From: Celeribacter arenosi
GTDB taxonomy: Bacteria; Pseudomonadota; Alphaproteobacteria; Rhodobacterales; Rhodobacteraceae
Assembly (NCBI RefSeq): GCF_039539485.1
Contig: NZ_BAABDF010000001.1
Location: 186,001 to 250,000, forward strand
Length of the DNA: 64,000 nucleotides
Direction of reading: 5' to 3'
Both the position numbers and the translations under genes were made by a program. The notes under the pieces are model-generated. The model worked only from the letters and a program-made list of their open reading frames with translations, had not been told where the DNA came from and did no database searches. Each line of letters starts with the position of its first letter. Position 1 is the stretch's first letter. Below are positions 49,810-58,934 of the stretch, piece after piece.

Positions 49810-51453
49810 ATGGCTTTGAATCTTACCTTACCCGAGCGGGACGAGTTGAAACCGAAGATTACGGTATTTGGTGTTGGTGGCGCGGGCGGTAACGCCGTGA
49901 ACAATATGATCGACAAGTCCCTAGAGGGCGTCGATTTTGTGGTCGCGAATACCGATGCGCAGGCGCTGCAGAATTCGCGCGCTACGGCGAAAATCCAGAT
50001 GGGCGTCAAGGTCACCGAAGGTCTCGGTGCCGGTGCACGCCCCTCCGTTGGTGCCGCGGCTGCCGAGGAGACCATCGAAGAGATCGTCGATCACCTCGCA
50101 GGCGCGCACATGTGTTTCATCACTGCCGGCATGGGCGGTGGTACAGGAACCGGCGCGGCACCGATCATCGCGCAGGCTGCCCGTGAATTGGGTGTTCTCA
50201 CCGTTGGTGTCGTGACCAAGCCGTTCCAGTTCGAGGGCGCAAAGCGTATGCGTCAGGCCGAGGAGGGTGTCGAAGCTCTCCAGAAAATGGTCGACACGCT
50301 GATCATCATCCCCAACCAGAACCTGTTCCGTCTGGCCAATGAAAAAACCACCTTTACCGAAGCCTTCTCGCTCGCCGATGACGTGCTTTACCAAGGTGTG
50401 AAGGGTGTGACCGACCTCATGGTCCGTCCGGGTCTCATCAACCTCGATTTCGCCGATGTTCGCGCCGTTATGGACGAAATGGGCAAAGCGATGATGGGCA
50501 CAGGCGAGAGCGAGGGCGAAGATCGCGCCGTTCAGGCCGCTGAGAAAGCCATCGCCAACCCGCTCCTCGACGAGATCTCGCTCAAAGGCGCCAAAGGTGT
50601 TCTCATCAACATCACCGGCGGTCACGACCTGACGCTTTTCGAACTCGACGAAGCCGCAAACCGTATCCGCGAAGAAGTCGACCCAGACGCGAACATCATT
50701 GTTGGCTCCACGCTCGACACCTCGATGGAAGGCATGATGCGCGTCTCCGTTGTTGCAACCGGAATCGATGCGAACCAATCCGTTGGTGACGTGCCCGTTC
50801 CGCGCCGTCGCCTGTCCGAGCCGCTTCAGGCACCACAGGCCGTGGAAGACAAACTCGAAGCCGAGGCACCTGCCGCCATTGCATCCGCCGCAGCCATCGA
50901 GAATGCAGAGCCCAAACAGCCGATGCTGGACGTGTTCGATCCCGTCGTTGCGGAGGAAGCCGCCGAGGAAGAATATTTCGACGCTGCAGAAGATCTTCCG
51001 CCACCCGCCTATCAGGCGCGCCCCGCTCCCGTTGAGCAGCCGATGATGCACGAGCCAGAAGCAGATGCATTTGTTGCCCCACGCGGTCCTGCACCCGGTA
51101 CGCCAACACCCGAAGCGCTCGCGCGTCTTCAAGCCGCTGTGCAACGCCGCCCCGGCGCGGCAGCTCCGGCTCAGGCGCCGCAACAGGCGGCTCAGCCTTC
51201 GCCCGAAGCACAGCAGAAGCCGGGTCGGTTCGGCATCAACAGCCTGATTGGTCGCATGACCGGTCACACAGATGGTGCGGCCCCCCGCGAAGAAGCTCCG
51301 GCACAGAACCGTTATGCCGGCGCTGCACGCCCTCAGCCGCAGCCTCAGGTGGCCCGTCCTCAGTCCCAACCGGCCTATGAGGAAGAAGAAATGATGAGCC
51401 CCGAAGACGAGAAAATCGAAATTCCTGCCTTCTTGCGCCGTCAGGCAAACTAG
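49810..51453 (+). CDS. ftsZ: Cell division protein FtsZ
   Basis: The 547-residue tubulin-like GTPase forms the Z ring. The GTP-binding signature FITAGMGGGTGTGAAP lies near residue 100, with FGVGGAGGNAVNNM near 20 and the T7 loop NLDFADVRAVM near 213. The core ends near 320. A long Pro/Ala/Gln-rich linker of about 200 residues then leads to the C-terminal peptide EIPAFLRRQAN, which binds FtsA and others. Long linkers are usual in alphaproteobacteria. Confidence 0.98.
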   Translation: MALNLTLPERDELKPKITVFGVGGAGGNAVNNMIDKSLEGVDFVVANTDAQALQNSRATAKIQMGVKVTEGLGAGARPSVGAAAAEETIEEIVDHLAGAHMCFITAGMGGGTGTGAAPIIAQAARELGVLTVGVVTKPFQFEGAKRMRQAEEGVEALQKMVDTLIIIPNQNLFRLANEKTTFTEAFSLADDVLYQGVKGVTDLMVRPGLINLDFADVRAVMDEMGKAMMGTGESEGEDRAVQAAEKAIANPLLDEISLKGAKGVLINITGGHDLTLFELDEAANRIREEVDPDANIIVGSTLDTSMEGMMRVSVVATGIDANQSVGDVPVPRRRLSEPLQAPQAVEDKLEAEAPAAIASAAAIENAEPKQPMLDVFDPVVAEEAAEEEYFDAAEDLPPPAYQARPAPVEQPMMHEPEADAFVAPRGPAPGTPTPEALARLQAAVQRRPGAAAPAQAPQQAAQPSPEAQQKPGRFGINSLIGRMTGHTDGAAPREEAPAQNRYAGAARPQPQPQVARPQSQPAYEEEEMMSPEDEKIEIPAFLRRQAN

Positions 51454-51504
51454 CGCTAACATGGCGTGACGCGCCGTCACGGTTTTATGCGATCACGAAT
51501 AGAA

Positions 51505-51535
51505 AGGGCCGACGCAAGTCGGCCTTTTTCTTTTG
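51505..51535 (+). terminator. Rho-independent terminator after ftsZ
   Basis: GGCCGAC (51507-51513) and GTCGGCC (51518-51524) with loop GCAA, followed by TTTTTC and a further T-rich tract. It marks the end of the dcw transcript and separates ftsZ from lpxC. Confidence 0.92.
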
Positions 51536-51728
51536 TTTTCAGATACTTTCCGCAGCGCAGCGAAATTTTCGGCAATCCTCCGCCCTCGGCAGGGCGCAGA
51601 TGTTTCAAAGCGTTACAAAGATTGAGTTGAGCGTAGCGCCAGTCGTGGTTAGCTCACTATCAACCAGTCTTAACCCCTCCCGCGATCCCGTGGTTCGGTT
51701 TAGGAGAAGAAACGTCAGAGGCCTGATT

Positions 51729-52664
51729 TTGCAGCGCACGATCAACAAACCGGTAATTTTCGACGGCGTGGGTCTCCACTCCGGTGCTGCTGTTCGCATG
51801 ACCGTTGGGCCGGCGCCTGCCAATTCCGGTATCGTGTTTGTGCGCGCCGACATCGCGGCGGATCCGACCGATGCGCGCGACCCGATCATTCCGGCCCGCT
51901 GGGATCATGTCACACCTTCCTCTTTGTGCACGCTTATGGAAAACGCCGACGGTGTTACGCTGTCGACGGTCGAACATGTCATGGCCGCTCTCGCAGGCTG
52001 CGGTGTGACCAATGCGGCGATTTCGGTCGATGGACCGGAAGTTCCGATTGTGGACGGTTCGGCGGCACCTTTTGTCGCGGCCTTCCTCGAAGCGGGTCTG
52101 GCCTATCAGGATGCGCCACAACGCGCGCTCAAGATTTTGAAAACCGTCGAGGTCAGCCACGGCGAAGCGCGTGCGCGTCTCGAACCGGCGGATACGATGG
52201 AAATTGATTTCCACATTGATTTCACAGATGCGGCGATCGGTGTGCAGGACAAACGTCTCGTGCTCGCCAACGGTGCCTTTGTCCATGAACTGATGGATTG
52301 CCGCACCTTTTGTCGAAAGTCGGATGTCGACGCGATGCAGAAAAACGGCCTCGCCCTCGGCGGGACCTATGAAAACGCGGTGGTGGTTGACGGCGATGCG
52401 GTGTTGAGCCCCGGTGGCCTACGTCACGCAGACGAACCTGTGCGCCACAAAATGCTCGACGCCCTTGGTGATCTGTATCTGGCGGGGGCTCCGATCCTCG
52501 GCCGTTATGTCGGTGAAAGGGCGGGTCACGCGCTGACCAACAAGCTTTTGCGCGCTCTTTTCGCGACGCCTGGCGCATGGGCCTATGTGACCGTTGACGC
52601 CGCAGATGCGGCTCGGTTGCCCGGTGCAGGGGTGACCCGTTCGGATCTGGCGCTTTCTGCCTGA
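51729..52664 (+). CDS. lpxC: UDP-3-O-acyl-N-acetylglucosamine deacetylase
   Basis: The 311-residue zinc enzyme carries out the committed step of lipid A synthesis. Zinc ligands are in STVEHVMAAL (His), and RHKMLDALGDLYLAG (His and Asp); GERAGHALTNKLL gives the catalytic His. The family begins M-Q-x-T-x-..-GVGLHSG; here that point is a TTG (51729) with AGAGG 8 nt upstream, so TTG is taken as start. The frame is open back to 51600, but those residues are not LpxC-like. Confidence 0.93.
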   Translation: MQRTINKPVIFDGVGLHSGAAVRMTVGPAPANSGIVFVRADIAADPTDARDPIIPARWDHVTPSSLCTLMENADGVTLSTVEHVMAALAGCGVTNAAISVDGPEVPIVDGSAAPFVAAFLEAGLAYQDAPQRALKILKTVEVSHGEARARLEPADTMEIDFHIDFTDAAIGVQDKRLVLANGAFVHELMDCRTFCRKSDVDAMQKNGLALGGTYENAVVVDGDAVLSPGGLRHADEPVRHKMLDALGDLYLAGAPILGRYVGERAGHALTNKLLRALFATPGAWAYVTVDAADAARLPGAGVTRSDLALSA

Positions 52665-52792
52665 CGGGCACGATTGCGCGAGACTGGGTTCTTTCCCGCC
52701 CAAAGGCGTTTTGCCCCCCATTTTTCTATGCTAGACCTTTGCGCACGACCCGTGCAAAAGGGTCGAGAATGACTGTTGGGTAAGAGAATTCC

Positions 52793-53632
52793 ATGACGGC
52801 ACCGCGCGTACGAGGCAGCAAAAAATGGGTACTTGGGCTTTCGTTCCTCGTCCTTGCAGCTTGTGGAAACAGAGCGCCGGATCGTGATCTGGAAGGGTAT
52901 CCCGCAAAAGACATCTATGAACGTGCCGAGTTCGAAATCAGCCAACGTGATTTTGGCGATGCCGCATTCTATTTCGGCGAGGTCGAGCGTCTCTATCCCT
53001 ATTCGGATTGGGCAAAGCGCGCCCTCGTGATGCAGGCATTTTCCTACCACCGCGATCGTGATTACGAAAACGCGCGCGTGGCCGCGCAGCGGTTCCTCGA
53101 TTTTTATCCCGGTGACGAGGATGCGGCCTACGCGCAGTATCTTCTCGCGCTGTCCTATTACGACCAGATCGAAGATGTCGGCCGCGATCAGGGTCTGACA
53201 TTTCAGGCGCTGCAGGCGTTGCGTACGGTGATCGAACGCTATCCGGACACGGAATACGCGCGCTCCTCGATCCTCAAATTCGACCTCGCCTTCGACCACC
53301 TCGCGGGCAAGGAAATGGAGATCGGGCGCTACTATCTCAAACGCAAACACTACACGGCGGCCGTAAACCGGTTCCGCGTCGTGGTTGAACAATTCCAGAC
53401 CACGCGTCACACGGCAGAGGCGCTGCACCGGCTCGTGGAGTCCTACCTGTCCCTCGGTCTCATCGAAGAGGCACAGACGGCGGGGGCCATTCTGGGCCAC
53501 AATTATCAATCGACCGAATGGTATGCAGACAGCTACAAATTGCTGACGGGGCAGGGGCTTGAGGCCCGCGCCTTTGACAACAACTGGCTGGGCGCGGTCT
53601 ATCGCCAGATGATCCGCGGCGAATGGCTCTAG
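52793..53632 (+). CDS. bamD: Outer membrane assembly lipoprotein BamD
   Basis: The 279-residue protein has a lipoprotein signal with lipobox LAAC (Cys at about residue 23), then TPR repeats: YERAEFEISQRDFGDAAFYFGEVERLYPYSDWAKRALV and further YENARVAAQRFLDFYPGDEDAAYAQYL. It is the essential lipoprotein of the BAM complex that inserts outer membrane beta-barrels. recN follows 16 nt later. Confidence 0.95.
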   Translation: MTAPRVRGSKKWVLGLSFLVLAACGNRAPDRDLEGYPAKDIYERAEFEISQRDFGDAAFYFGEVERLYPYSDWAKRALVMQAFSYHRDRDYENARVAAQRFLDFYPGDEDAAYAQYLLALSYYDQIEDVGRDQGLTFQALQALRTVIERYPDTEYARSSILKFDLAFDHLAGKEMEIGRYYLKRKHYTAAVNRFRVVVEQFQTTRHTAEALHRLVESYLSLGLIEEAQTAGAILGHNYQSTEWYADSYKLLTGQGLEARAFDNNWLGAVYRQMIRGEWL

Positions 53633-53648
53633 GCACAATAGGCGCGAC

Positions 53649-55301
53649 ATGCTGAGAAGTCTCGACATCCGGGACATGCTGATCATTGACAGGCTCGCGC
53701 TCGACTTTGCGCCGGGTCTCAATGTGCTCACGGGCGAAACCGGCGCCGGTAAATCCATCCTTCTTGATAGCCTCGGGTTTGTCCTCGGGTGGCGAGGGCG
53801 CGCTGAACTTGTGCGTGCGGGGGCCGAGCAGGGCGAAGTGACGGCGGTGTTTGATCTGCCGCGCGGGCATGACGCCGAGGCGGTTCTGGCCGAAATGGGG
53901 ATCGATACCGACGACGGCGAATTGATCCTGCGGCGCGTCAATAGTGCCGATGGGCGCAAAACCGCATGGGTAAATGACCGTCGCGTATCTGGCGATGTAT
54001 TGCGCCGCCTCTCCGATGTGCTCGTGGAGCTGCATGGGCAACATGACGACCGTGGGTTGTTGAACGCGCGGGGTCACAGGGCGCTTCTGGATGCCTTTGG
54101 CGGGCTAGAGGCGCAGGTCGCCACAGTTAGCGAGCATTGGCGCGCCCTTGCACAGGCACGAAAAGACCACGCGAGCGCGATCGAACGTCAGGCGGCCTTG
54201 AAAGCAGAAGAAGAGTATTTGCGCCATGCGGTCGGGGAGCTCGATGAGCTCTCGCCACAGGCGGGTGACGAGGCGCGTTTGGACGCGGAGCGACGGTTGA
54301 TGCAATCGGCAGAGAAGATTGCCGGTGATGTTGCCAAAGCCCATCAGGCGATGTCCTACGACGGGGCCGAAGGCATGCTGTCAGATGCGCTCAAATGGAT
54401 CGAAGGTGCGGCGGATCGCGCCGAGGGTCGGTTGGACGAGGCGATTGAAACATTGGGCCGTGCGCTCAACGAAATTTCCGAAGCGCAGTCGCAGGTCGAA
54501 GACTGTCTGGAGGCGTTGCGGTTTAACCCGCACGAACTGGAGGCTGTGGAAGAGCGGTTGTTCGCCATTCGCGGCCTCGCGCGCAAACACAACGTGCTGG
54601 CTGACGATCTCGGCCCCTTTGCGGACGACCTGCGCATGAAACTAACCGCGCTTGATGACAGCGTGGCGGATCTGGCGCGGCTGGAAATGGCGGTTGCGAA
54701 GGCCGAGAAACAATACGCCAGCTCTGCCGAAGCGCTCAGCGCGGCGCGCAAAGTGGCGTCTCAGTCGCTCGACGCGGCGGTCGGGGCGGAATTGGCGCCT
54801 TTGAAAATGGAGCGCGCTGTCTTTGCAACCGAGATCACACCGGCGGAGGCAGGGCCCTCCGGCATCGACACCGTGGCCTTTACCGTCGCGACGAACCCCG
54901 GTGCGCCGTCGGGGCCGCTGGGCAAAATTGCCTCCGGTGGGGAGCTGTCGCGTTTCCTGCTCGCGCTCAAGGTTTGCCTGACGCGGGATCAACGCGGTGT
55001 GACGATGATTTTCGACGAAATCGACCGTGGGGTAGGCGGTGCGACGGCGGATGCGGTCGGGCGTCGATTGAAGGCGCTCGCGGACGAAGGACAGGTTCTG
55101 GTCGTGACCCACTCCCCACAGGTTGCCGCACGCGGAGGCCATCACTGGCGCGTGGCCAAGCGTGTTGAGGACGGGCAAACCCTCTCCGAGGTCGCGCCGC
55201 TCGATGAGGGCGCGCGGATTGACGAGATTGCGCGGATGCTCGCGGGCGACACAGTAACCGACGCCGCGCGCGAGGCTGCGCGGGCTTTGTTGGCGGGGTA
55301 A
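53649..55301 (+). CDS. recN: DNA repair protein RecN
   Basis: The 550-residue SMC-like ATPase acts in double-strand break repair. Walker A is NVLTGETGAGKSILLDSLGF near the N-terminus; a central coiled coil covers about 150-370; the ABC signature and Walker B are ASGGELSRFLLALK and TMIFDEIDRGVGG near residue 440-465. Placement after bamD is common in this group. Confidence 0.95.
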   Translation: MLRSLDIRDMLIIDRLALDFAPGLNVLTGETGAGKSILLDSLGFVLGWRGRAELVRAGAEQGEVTAVFDLPRGHDAEAVLAEMGIDTDDGELILRRVNSADGRKTAWVNDRRVSGDVLRRLSDVLVELHGQHDDRGLLNARGHRALLDAFGGLEAQVATVSEHWRALAQARKDHASAIERQAALKAEEEYLRHAVGELDELSPQAGDEARLDAERRLMQSAEKIAGDVAKAHQAMSYDGAEGMLSDALKWIEGAADRAEGRLDEAIETLGRALNEISEAQSQVEDCLEALRFNPHELEAVEERLFAIRGLARKHNVLADDLGPFADDLRMKLTALDDSVADLARLEMAVAKAEKQYASSAEALSAARKVASQSLDAAVGAELAPLKMERAVFATEITPAEAGPSGIDTVAFTVATNPGAPSGPLGKIASGGELSRFLLALKVCLTRDQRGVTMIFDEIDRGVGGATADAVGRRLKALADEGQVLVVTHSPQVAARGGHHWRVAKRVEDGQTLSEVAPLDEGARIDEIARMLAGDTVTDAAREAARALLAG

Positions 55302-55333
55302 ACCGTTTCAGGCTGACAAACTGCGGGTGCGGT

Positions 55334-56713
55334 CTAGCTGTCGCGCGGCGGGACGAGTTTGCCGGGGTTCATCAGGTTTTTCGGGTCGAGAGCGTCTTTC
55401 AGCGCCCCCATGACGTCCCATGCCGCGCCGTGTTCCGCCGCCATATACCCCGTCTTTCCCATTCCGATCCCGTGTTCGCCACTTACCGTGCCGCCCATTT
55501 CGAGCGCGCGAACTGCCATCTTTCGCGACAGTTCCTTTGCCTGCGCAAGGTCGGATTGGCTATCGGGATCAATGAGGAGGATGGCGTGGAAATTCCCGTC
55601 CCCCACATGCCCAAGGATTGGCCCCGCGATGGACGAAGCAGCGATGTCGGCGGCGGTTTCTTCCACCGCATCGGCCAGACGCGAGATCGGGACGCAGATG
55701 TCGGTGACCACCGATGTGCAGCCCTTTTTGAGCGCGAGGCAGGCATAGAACGCATTGTGTCGCATGGCCCAGAGGGCGGTGCGGTCTTCGGGTTTGGTGG
55801 CGAATTCAAATCCCGTCGCGCCAAAGTCGGAGACGATTTCCCCAAAGGTTTTGACCTGCGCGGCGACGCCGGATTGTGAGCCGTGGAATTCAACGAAGAG
55901 GTGCGGCTTTGTCGGGAAATCAGCGCCCGCGTATTGATTGACGGCACGCACGCTTTCGGAATCGAGAAACTCGATCCGTGCAATAGGCAGGCCGATCTGG
56001 ATGGTGTCGATGACGGCGGCGACCGCGGTGCGGATGTCATCAAAGGCGCAGGTCGCGGCAGAGACCGCCTCCGGTTGCCCGTGCAGACGCAGGCGCAGTT
56101 CGGTGACGAGGGCCAGCGTGCCTTCGGAGCCGACGAGAAGACCGGTCAGGTCGTAACCGGTCGAGGATTTGCGCGCACGGCTGCCGGTTTCGATCACGGT
56201 GCCATCGGCCAACACGGCCGTCACCCCGAGAACATTGTCGCGCATCGTTCCGTATCGCACGGCGGTGGTGCCGGATGCCCGCGTCATCGCCATGCCACCG
56301 ATCGAGGCATTCGCACCGGGATCGACGGGAAACATCAACCCAGTGGCGCGCAATTCGATGTTGAGCTGTTCGCGCGTCACACCGGGACCAACAACCGCGT
56401 CCATGTCTTCGGCATTCACCGAGATGACGCTATTCATACGCGTGAAATCGACCGTGATCCCGCCACGGATGGCGGATGTTTGCCCTTCGAGCGACGTTCC
56501 CGCGCCATAGCCGATGACAGGAATGTCGTGTGCATGGCACAGCTTCACCATCGCGGCGACCTCTTGGGTCGTTTCGGGATAGGCGACCGCATTGGGCGGC
56601 GCAGGGGCAAACCACGTCTCCGAGCGACCATGTAGATCGAGTTCAGACTTGGATCGCGTCAGACGACCCTTTAGAACAGAAGAAATCTCGGCAAAAAGGG
56701 TGTCGTTTATCAT
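55334..56713 (-). CDS. FAD-linked oxidase, D-lactate/glycolate dehydrogenase type
   Basis: The 459-residue flavoprotein has an N-terminal FAD-binding PCMH domain (PVIGYGAGTSLEGQTSAIRGGITVDFTRMN, then DPGANASIGGMAMTRASGTTAVRYGTMRDNVLG). The C-terminal oxidase domain has the metal-binding GHVGDGNFHAILL and GTVSGEHGIGMGKTGYM. It most resembles D-lactate dehydrogenase (cytochrome) or GlcD, oxidising a 2-hydroxy acid and passing electrons on; substrate undetermined. ATG 56713 follows GGAG by 8 nt. Confidence 0.88.
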   Translation of the reverse strand: MINDTLFAEISSVLKGRLTRSKSELDLHGRSETWFAPAPPNAVAYPETTQEVAAMVKLCHAHDIPVIGYGAGTSLEGQTSAIRGGITVDFTRMNSVISVNAEDMDAVVGPGVTREQLNIELRATGLMFPVDPGANASIGGMAMTRASGTTAVRYGTMRDNVLGVTAVLADGTVIETGSRARKSSTGYDLTGLLVGSEGTLALVTELRLRLHGQPEAVSAATCAFDDIRTAVAAVIDTIQIGLPIARIEFLDSESVRAVNQYAGADFPTKPHLFVEFHGSQSGVAAQVKTFGEIVSDFGATGFEFATKPEDRTALWAMRHNAFYACLALKKGCTSVVTDICVPISRLADAVEETAADIAASSIAGPILGHVGDGNFHAILLIDPDSQSDLAQAKELSRKMAVRALEMGGTVSGEHGIGMGKTGYMAAEHGAAWDVMGALKDALDPKNLMNPGKLVPPRDS

Positions 56714-56812
56714 CGTCAGGTCTCCGCAAGCCGAGGAGACAATAGGCATTCGCTAAAAAAGTCTAAAGCGACAATTGCGCAGGGCGCACAAGAAGATCGG
56801 ACCGGCAGAAAC

Positions 56813-58498
56813 ATGGCCGAGAGCAAACAAAGCTATCCGCAAAAAGCGCTGCGCGAGATCGTGACAGGGTTTTCGCAGACGCTATTGCTCATCCGGAATC
56901 GGGGTCCGAACCAGATCCAGTTCTGGTTTATTGCCTTGGCAATCGGGGTGGCTTCGGGTTTTTCGGCCCTCCTTTTTCGCAAAGGTATCAATGCACTACA
57001 GGCATTCCTTTACGGGACGGATGACGTTCGACAATTGCACAGTTTTGCCAGCGATCTGCCTTGGTACTGGATTTTGATGCTGCCCATTCTGGGCGGGCTT
57101 GTGGTCGGGATCATTTTGAACTGGTTTACGCCCGACGGGCGCGTGCGCTCGGTCGCGGATGTGATTGAGGGGGCGGCGCTGAACGAGGGCCGGATGGAAA
57201 AACGTGCCGGCATTGCCTCAGCTTTCGCCTCCCTGATCACATTGTCGACCGGCGGGTCCACGGGGCGGGAGGGGCCGGTGGTTCACCTCGCGGGGGTAAT
57301 TTCGAGTTGGGTGTCCAACCGTCTGCATGCAAACGGGGTCACGGGGCGCGATCTATTGGGCTGTGCAGTGGCGGCGGCAGTGTCCGCGTCCTTCAACGCG
57401 CCCATTGCTGGGGCGATCTTTGCGCTCGAGGTGGTGCTGCGCCATTTCGCGGTGCATGCCTTTGCGCCCATCGCCATCGCATCGGTCGCAGGGACGGTGA
57501 TCAACCGGCTCGAGTTTGGCGATGTGACCGAATTCACGCTCGCCGCGGAGGGTGCGCTGTCGTTTTACGTCGAGTTGCCTGCTTTCGTTCTGCTCGGCCT
57601 GCTCTGCGGGTTCGTTGCCGTTTTGATGATGCGCGCGATTTTCATGGCCGATGATTTCGGGTCCTGGGTGCAGGAGCGGATCGGTTTGCCACCGGTGCTG
57701 CGTCCGGCCCTGACGGGGGCCATGCTCGGCCTGCTGGCCATCGGGTTTCCGCATATTATCGGCGTGGGGTACGAAACAACTTCGGCGGCGCTAACCGGTT
57801 CTCTATTGCTGCGCGAAGCGGTGGTGTTCGCGTTTTTGAAAGTCGTCGCTGTCGCAATTACCATGGCAGGTCGCATGGGGGGCGGGGTGTTTTCACCGGC
57901 TCTCATGGTGGGCGCTTTGACGGGGTTGGCGTTCGGATTGGTCGCCACGGCGATTTTCCCCACAGTTTCAGGTACAGCCACGCTATATGCGCTCGCCGGG
58001 ATGGGGGCCGTCGCGGCGGCGGTTCTCGGCGCGCCGATTTCAACAACGCTGATCGTGTTCGAGTTGACGGGGGACTGGCAAACAGGATTGGCAGTGATGG
58101 TGGCCGTGTCGCTCTCGACGGCGCTGTCATCGCGTCTCGTGGATCGGTCGTTTTTCCTGACGCTGCTGGAGCGGCGCGGGGTTCATTTGGCGGCAGGGCC
58201 ACAGGCCTATCTATTGGCCACATTGCGGGTGCATGAATGCTATCGAAAACCAGACGCGCCACGTGCGGCGTCCGATGAAGCCTGCCGCGAGTTGATTTCC
58301 CAAGGCATCTACATTTCCCCCAACGCCACCCTTGAGCAGGCGATGCCATTGTTTGAAAAGAACAATTTCGTGTTTATTCCGGTGGTCACCCTGCGCGATG
58401 ACGCGCAGCCGGAATTGCATGGCGCCCTGTTTCAGGTGGATGCGTTACGGGAATTCAACCGTGAACTCGCGGCGACTGCACAGGAAGAGCATTCGTAA
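56813..58498 (+). CDS. ClC-family chloride channel or H+/Cl- exchanger
   Basis: The 561-residue membrane protein has the ClC signatures: TGGSTGREGPVVHLAG (the gating Glu in GREGP) near residue 145, and GGGVFSPALMVGALTG near residue 360, with about 16 membrane segments. The C-terminal 110 residues (EACRELISQGIYISPNATLEQAMPLF) look like a partial CBS domain. Channel or antiporter mode is uncertain. Divergent from the FAD oxidase gene. Confidence 0.93.
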   Translation: MAESKQSYPQKALREIVTGFSQTLLLIRNRGPNQIQFWFIALAIGVASGFSALLFRKGINALQAFLYGTDDVRQLHSFASDLPWYWILMLPILGGLVVGIILNWFTPDGRVRSVADVIEGAALNEGRMEKRAGIASAFASLITLSTGGSTGREGPVVHLAGVISSWVSNRLHANGVTGRDLLGCAVAAAVSASFNAPIAGAIFALEVVLRHFAVHAFAPIAIASVAGTVINRLEFGDVTEFTLAAEGALSFYVELPAFVLLGLLCGFVAVLMMRAIFMADDFGSWVQERIGLPPVLRPALTGAMLGLLAIGFPHIIGVGYETTSAALTGSLLLREAVVFAFLKVVAVAITMAGRMGGGVFSPALMVGALTGLAFGLVATAIFPTVSGTATLYALAGMGAVAAAVLGAPISTTLIVFELTGDWQTGLAVMVAVSLSTALSSRLVDRSFFLTLLERRGVHLAAGPQAYLLATLRVHECYRKPDAPRAASDEACRELISQGIYISPNATLEQAMPLFEKNNFVFIPVVTLRDDAQPELHGALFQVDALREFNRELAATAQEEHS

Positions 58499-58520
58499 TC
58501 AGGGCTCGCGAAGGCGTCGG

Positions 58521-58862
58521 TCAAATGCGTTCGACGGCGGCTTTTTGCGGGTAGAATGCGACGTGGTCCTTGATGGCTGAAACGGCTTCCTTGGGGTCTT
58601 CATAGGACCAGCCAGCGTCTTCGATCACCACGGATTTTGTGTGGATCGAGTAGTATGTCGCGTTGCCTTTGAAGGGGCAGCTCGACACAGTGTCGGTCTG
58701 TTCGAGGAAAGCCATGGCGAGGTCTTCGCGCGGGAAATAGATGACGCTCGGGTAGTCCCCCTCGGTCAACTCCAGAGCGCGCGTGCTTTCGCCCAAAACG
58801 GCGCCGCCAGCCCGCACAACCCAAGTCCCATCAGCCTCACGTATCGTGATGTGCTCTGCCAT
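58521..58862 (-). CDS. DUF427 family protein
   Basis: The 113-residue protein has the DUF427 pattern: VRAGGAVLGESTRALELTEGDYPSVIYFPREDL, CPFKGNATYYSI, and GWSYEDPKEAVSAIKDHVAFYP. The fold is a beta-tent; a DUF427 domain occurs beside nitrile hydratase-like proteins, but the function is unclear. GAGGAG precedes ATG 58862. It converges with the ClC gene (22 nt between stops). Confidence 0.92.
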   Translation of the reverse strand: MAEHITIREADGTWVVRAGGAVLGESTRALELTEGDYPSVIYFPREDLAMAFLEQTDTVSSCPFKGNATYYSIHTKSVVIEDAGWSYEDPKEAVSAIKDHVAFYPQKAAVERI

Positions 58863-58934
58863 GTTCGCTCTCCTCATTCCGTCAGCTCGCGCAACCTATC
58901 AATGAATGTGTGACAAGGCTATGTCACAAATATC

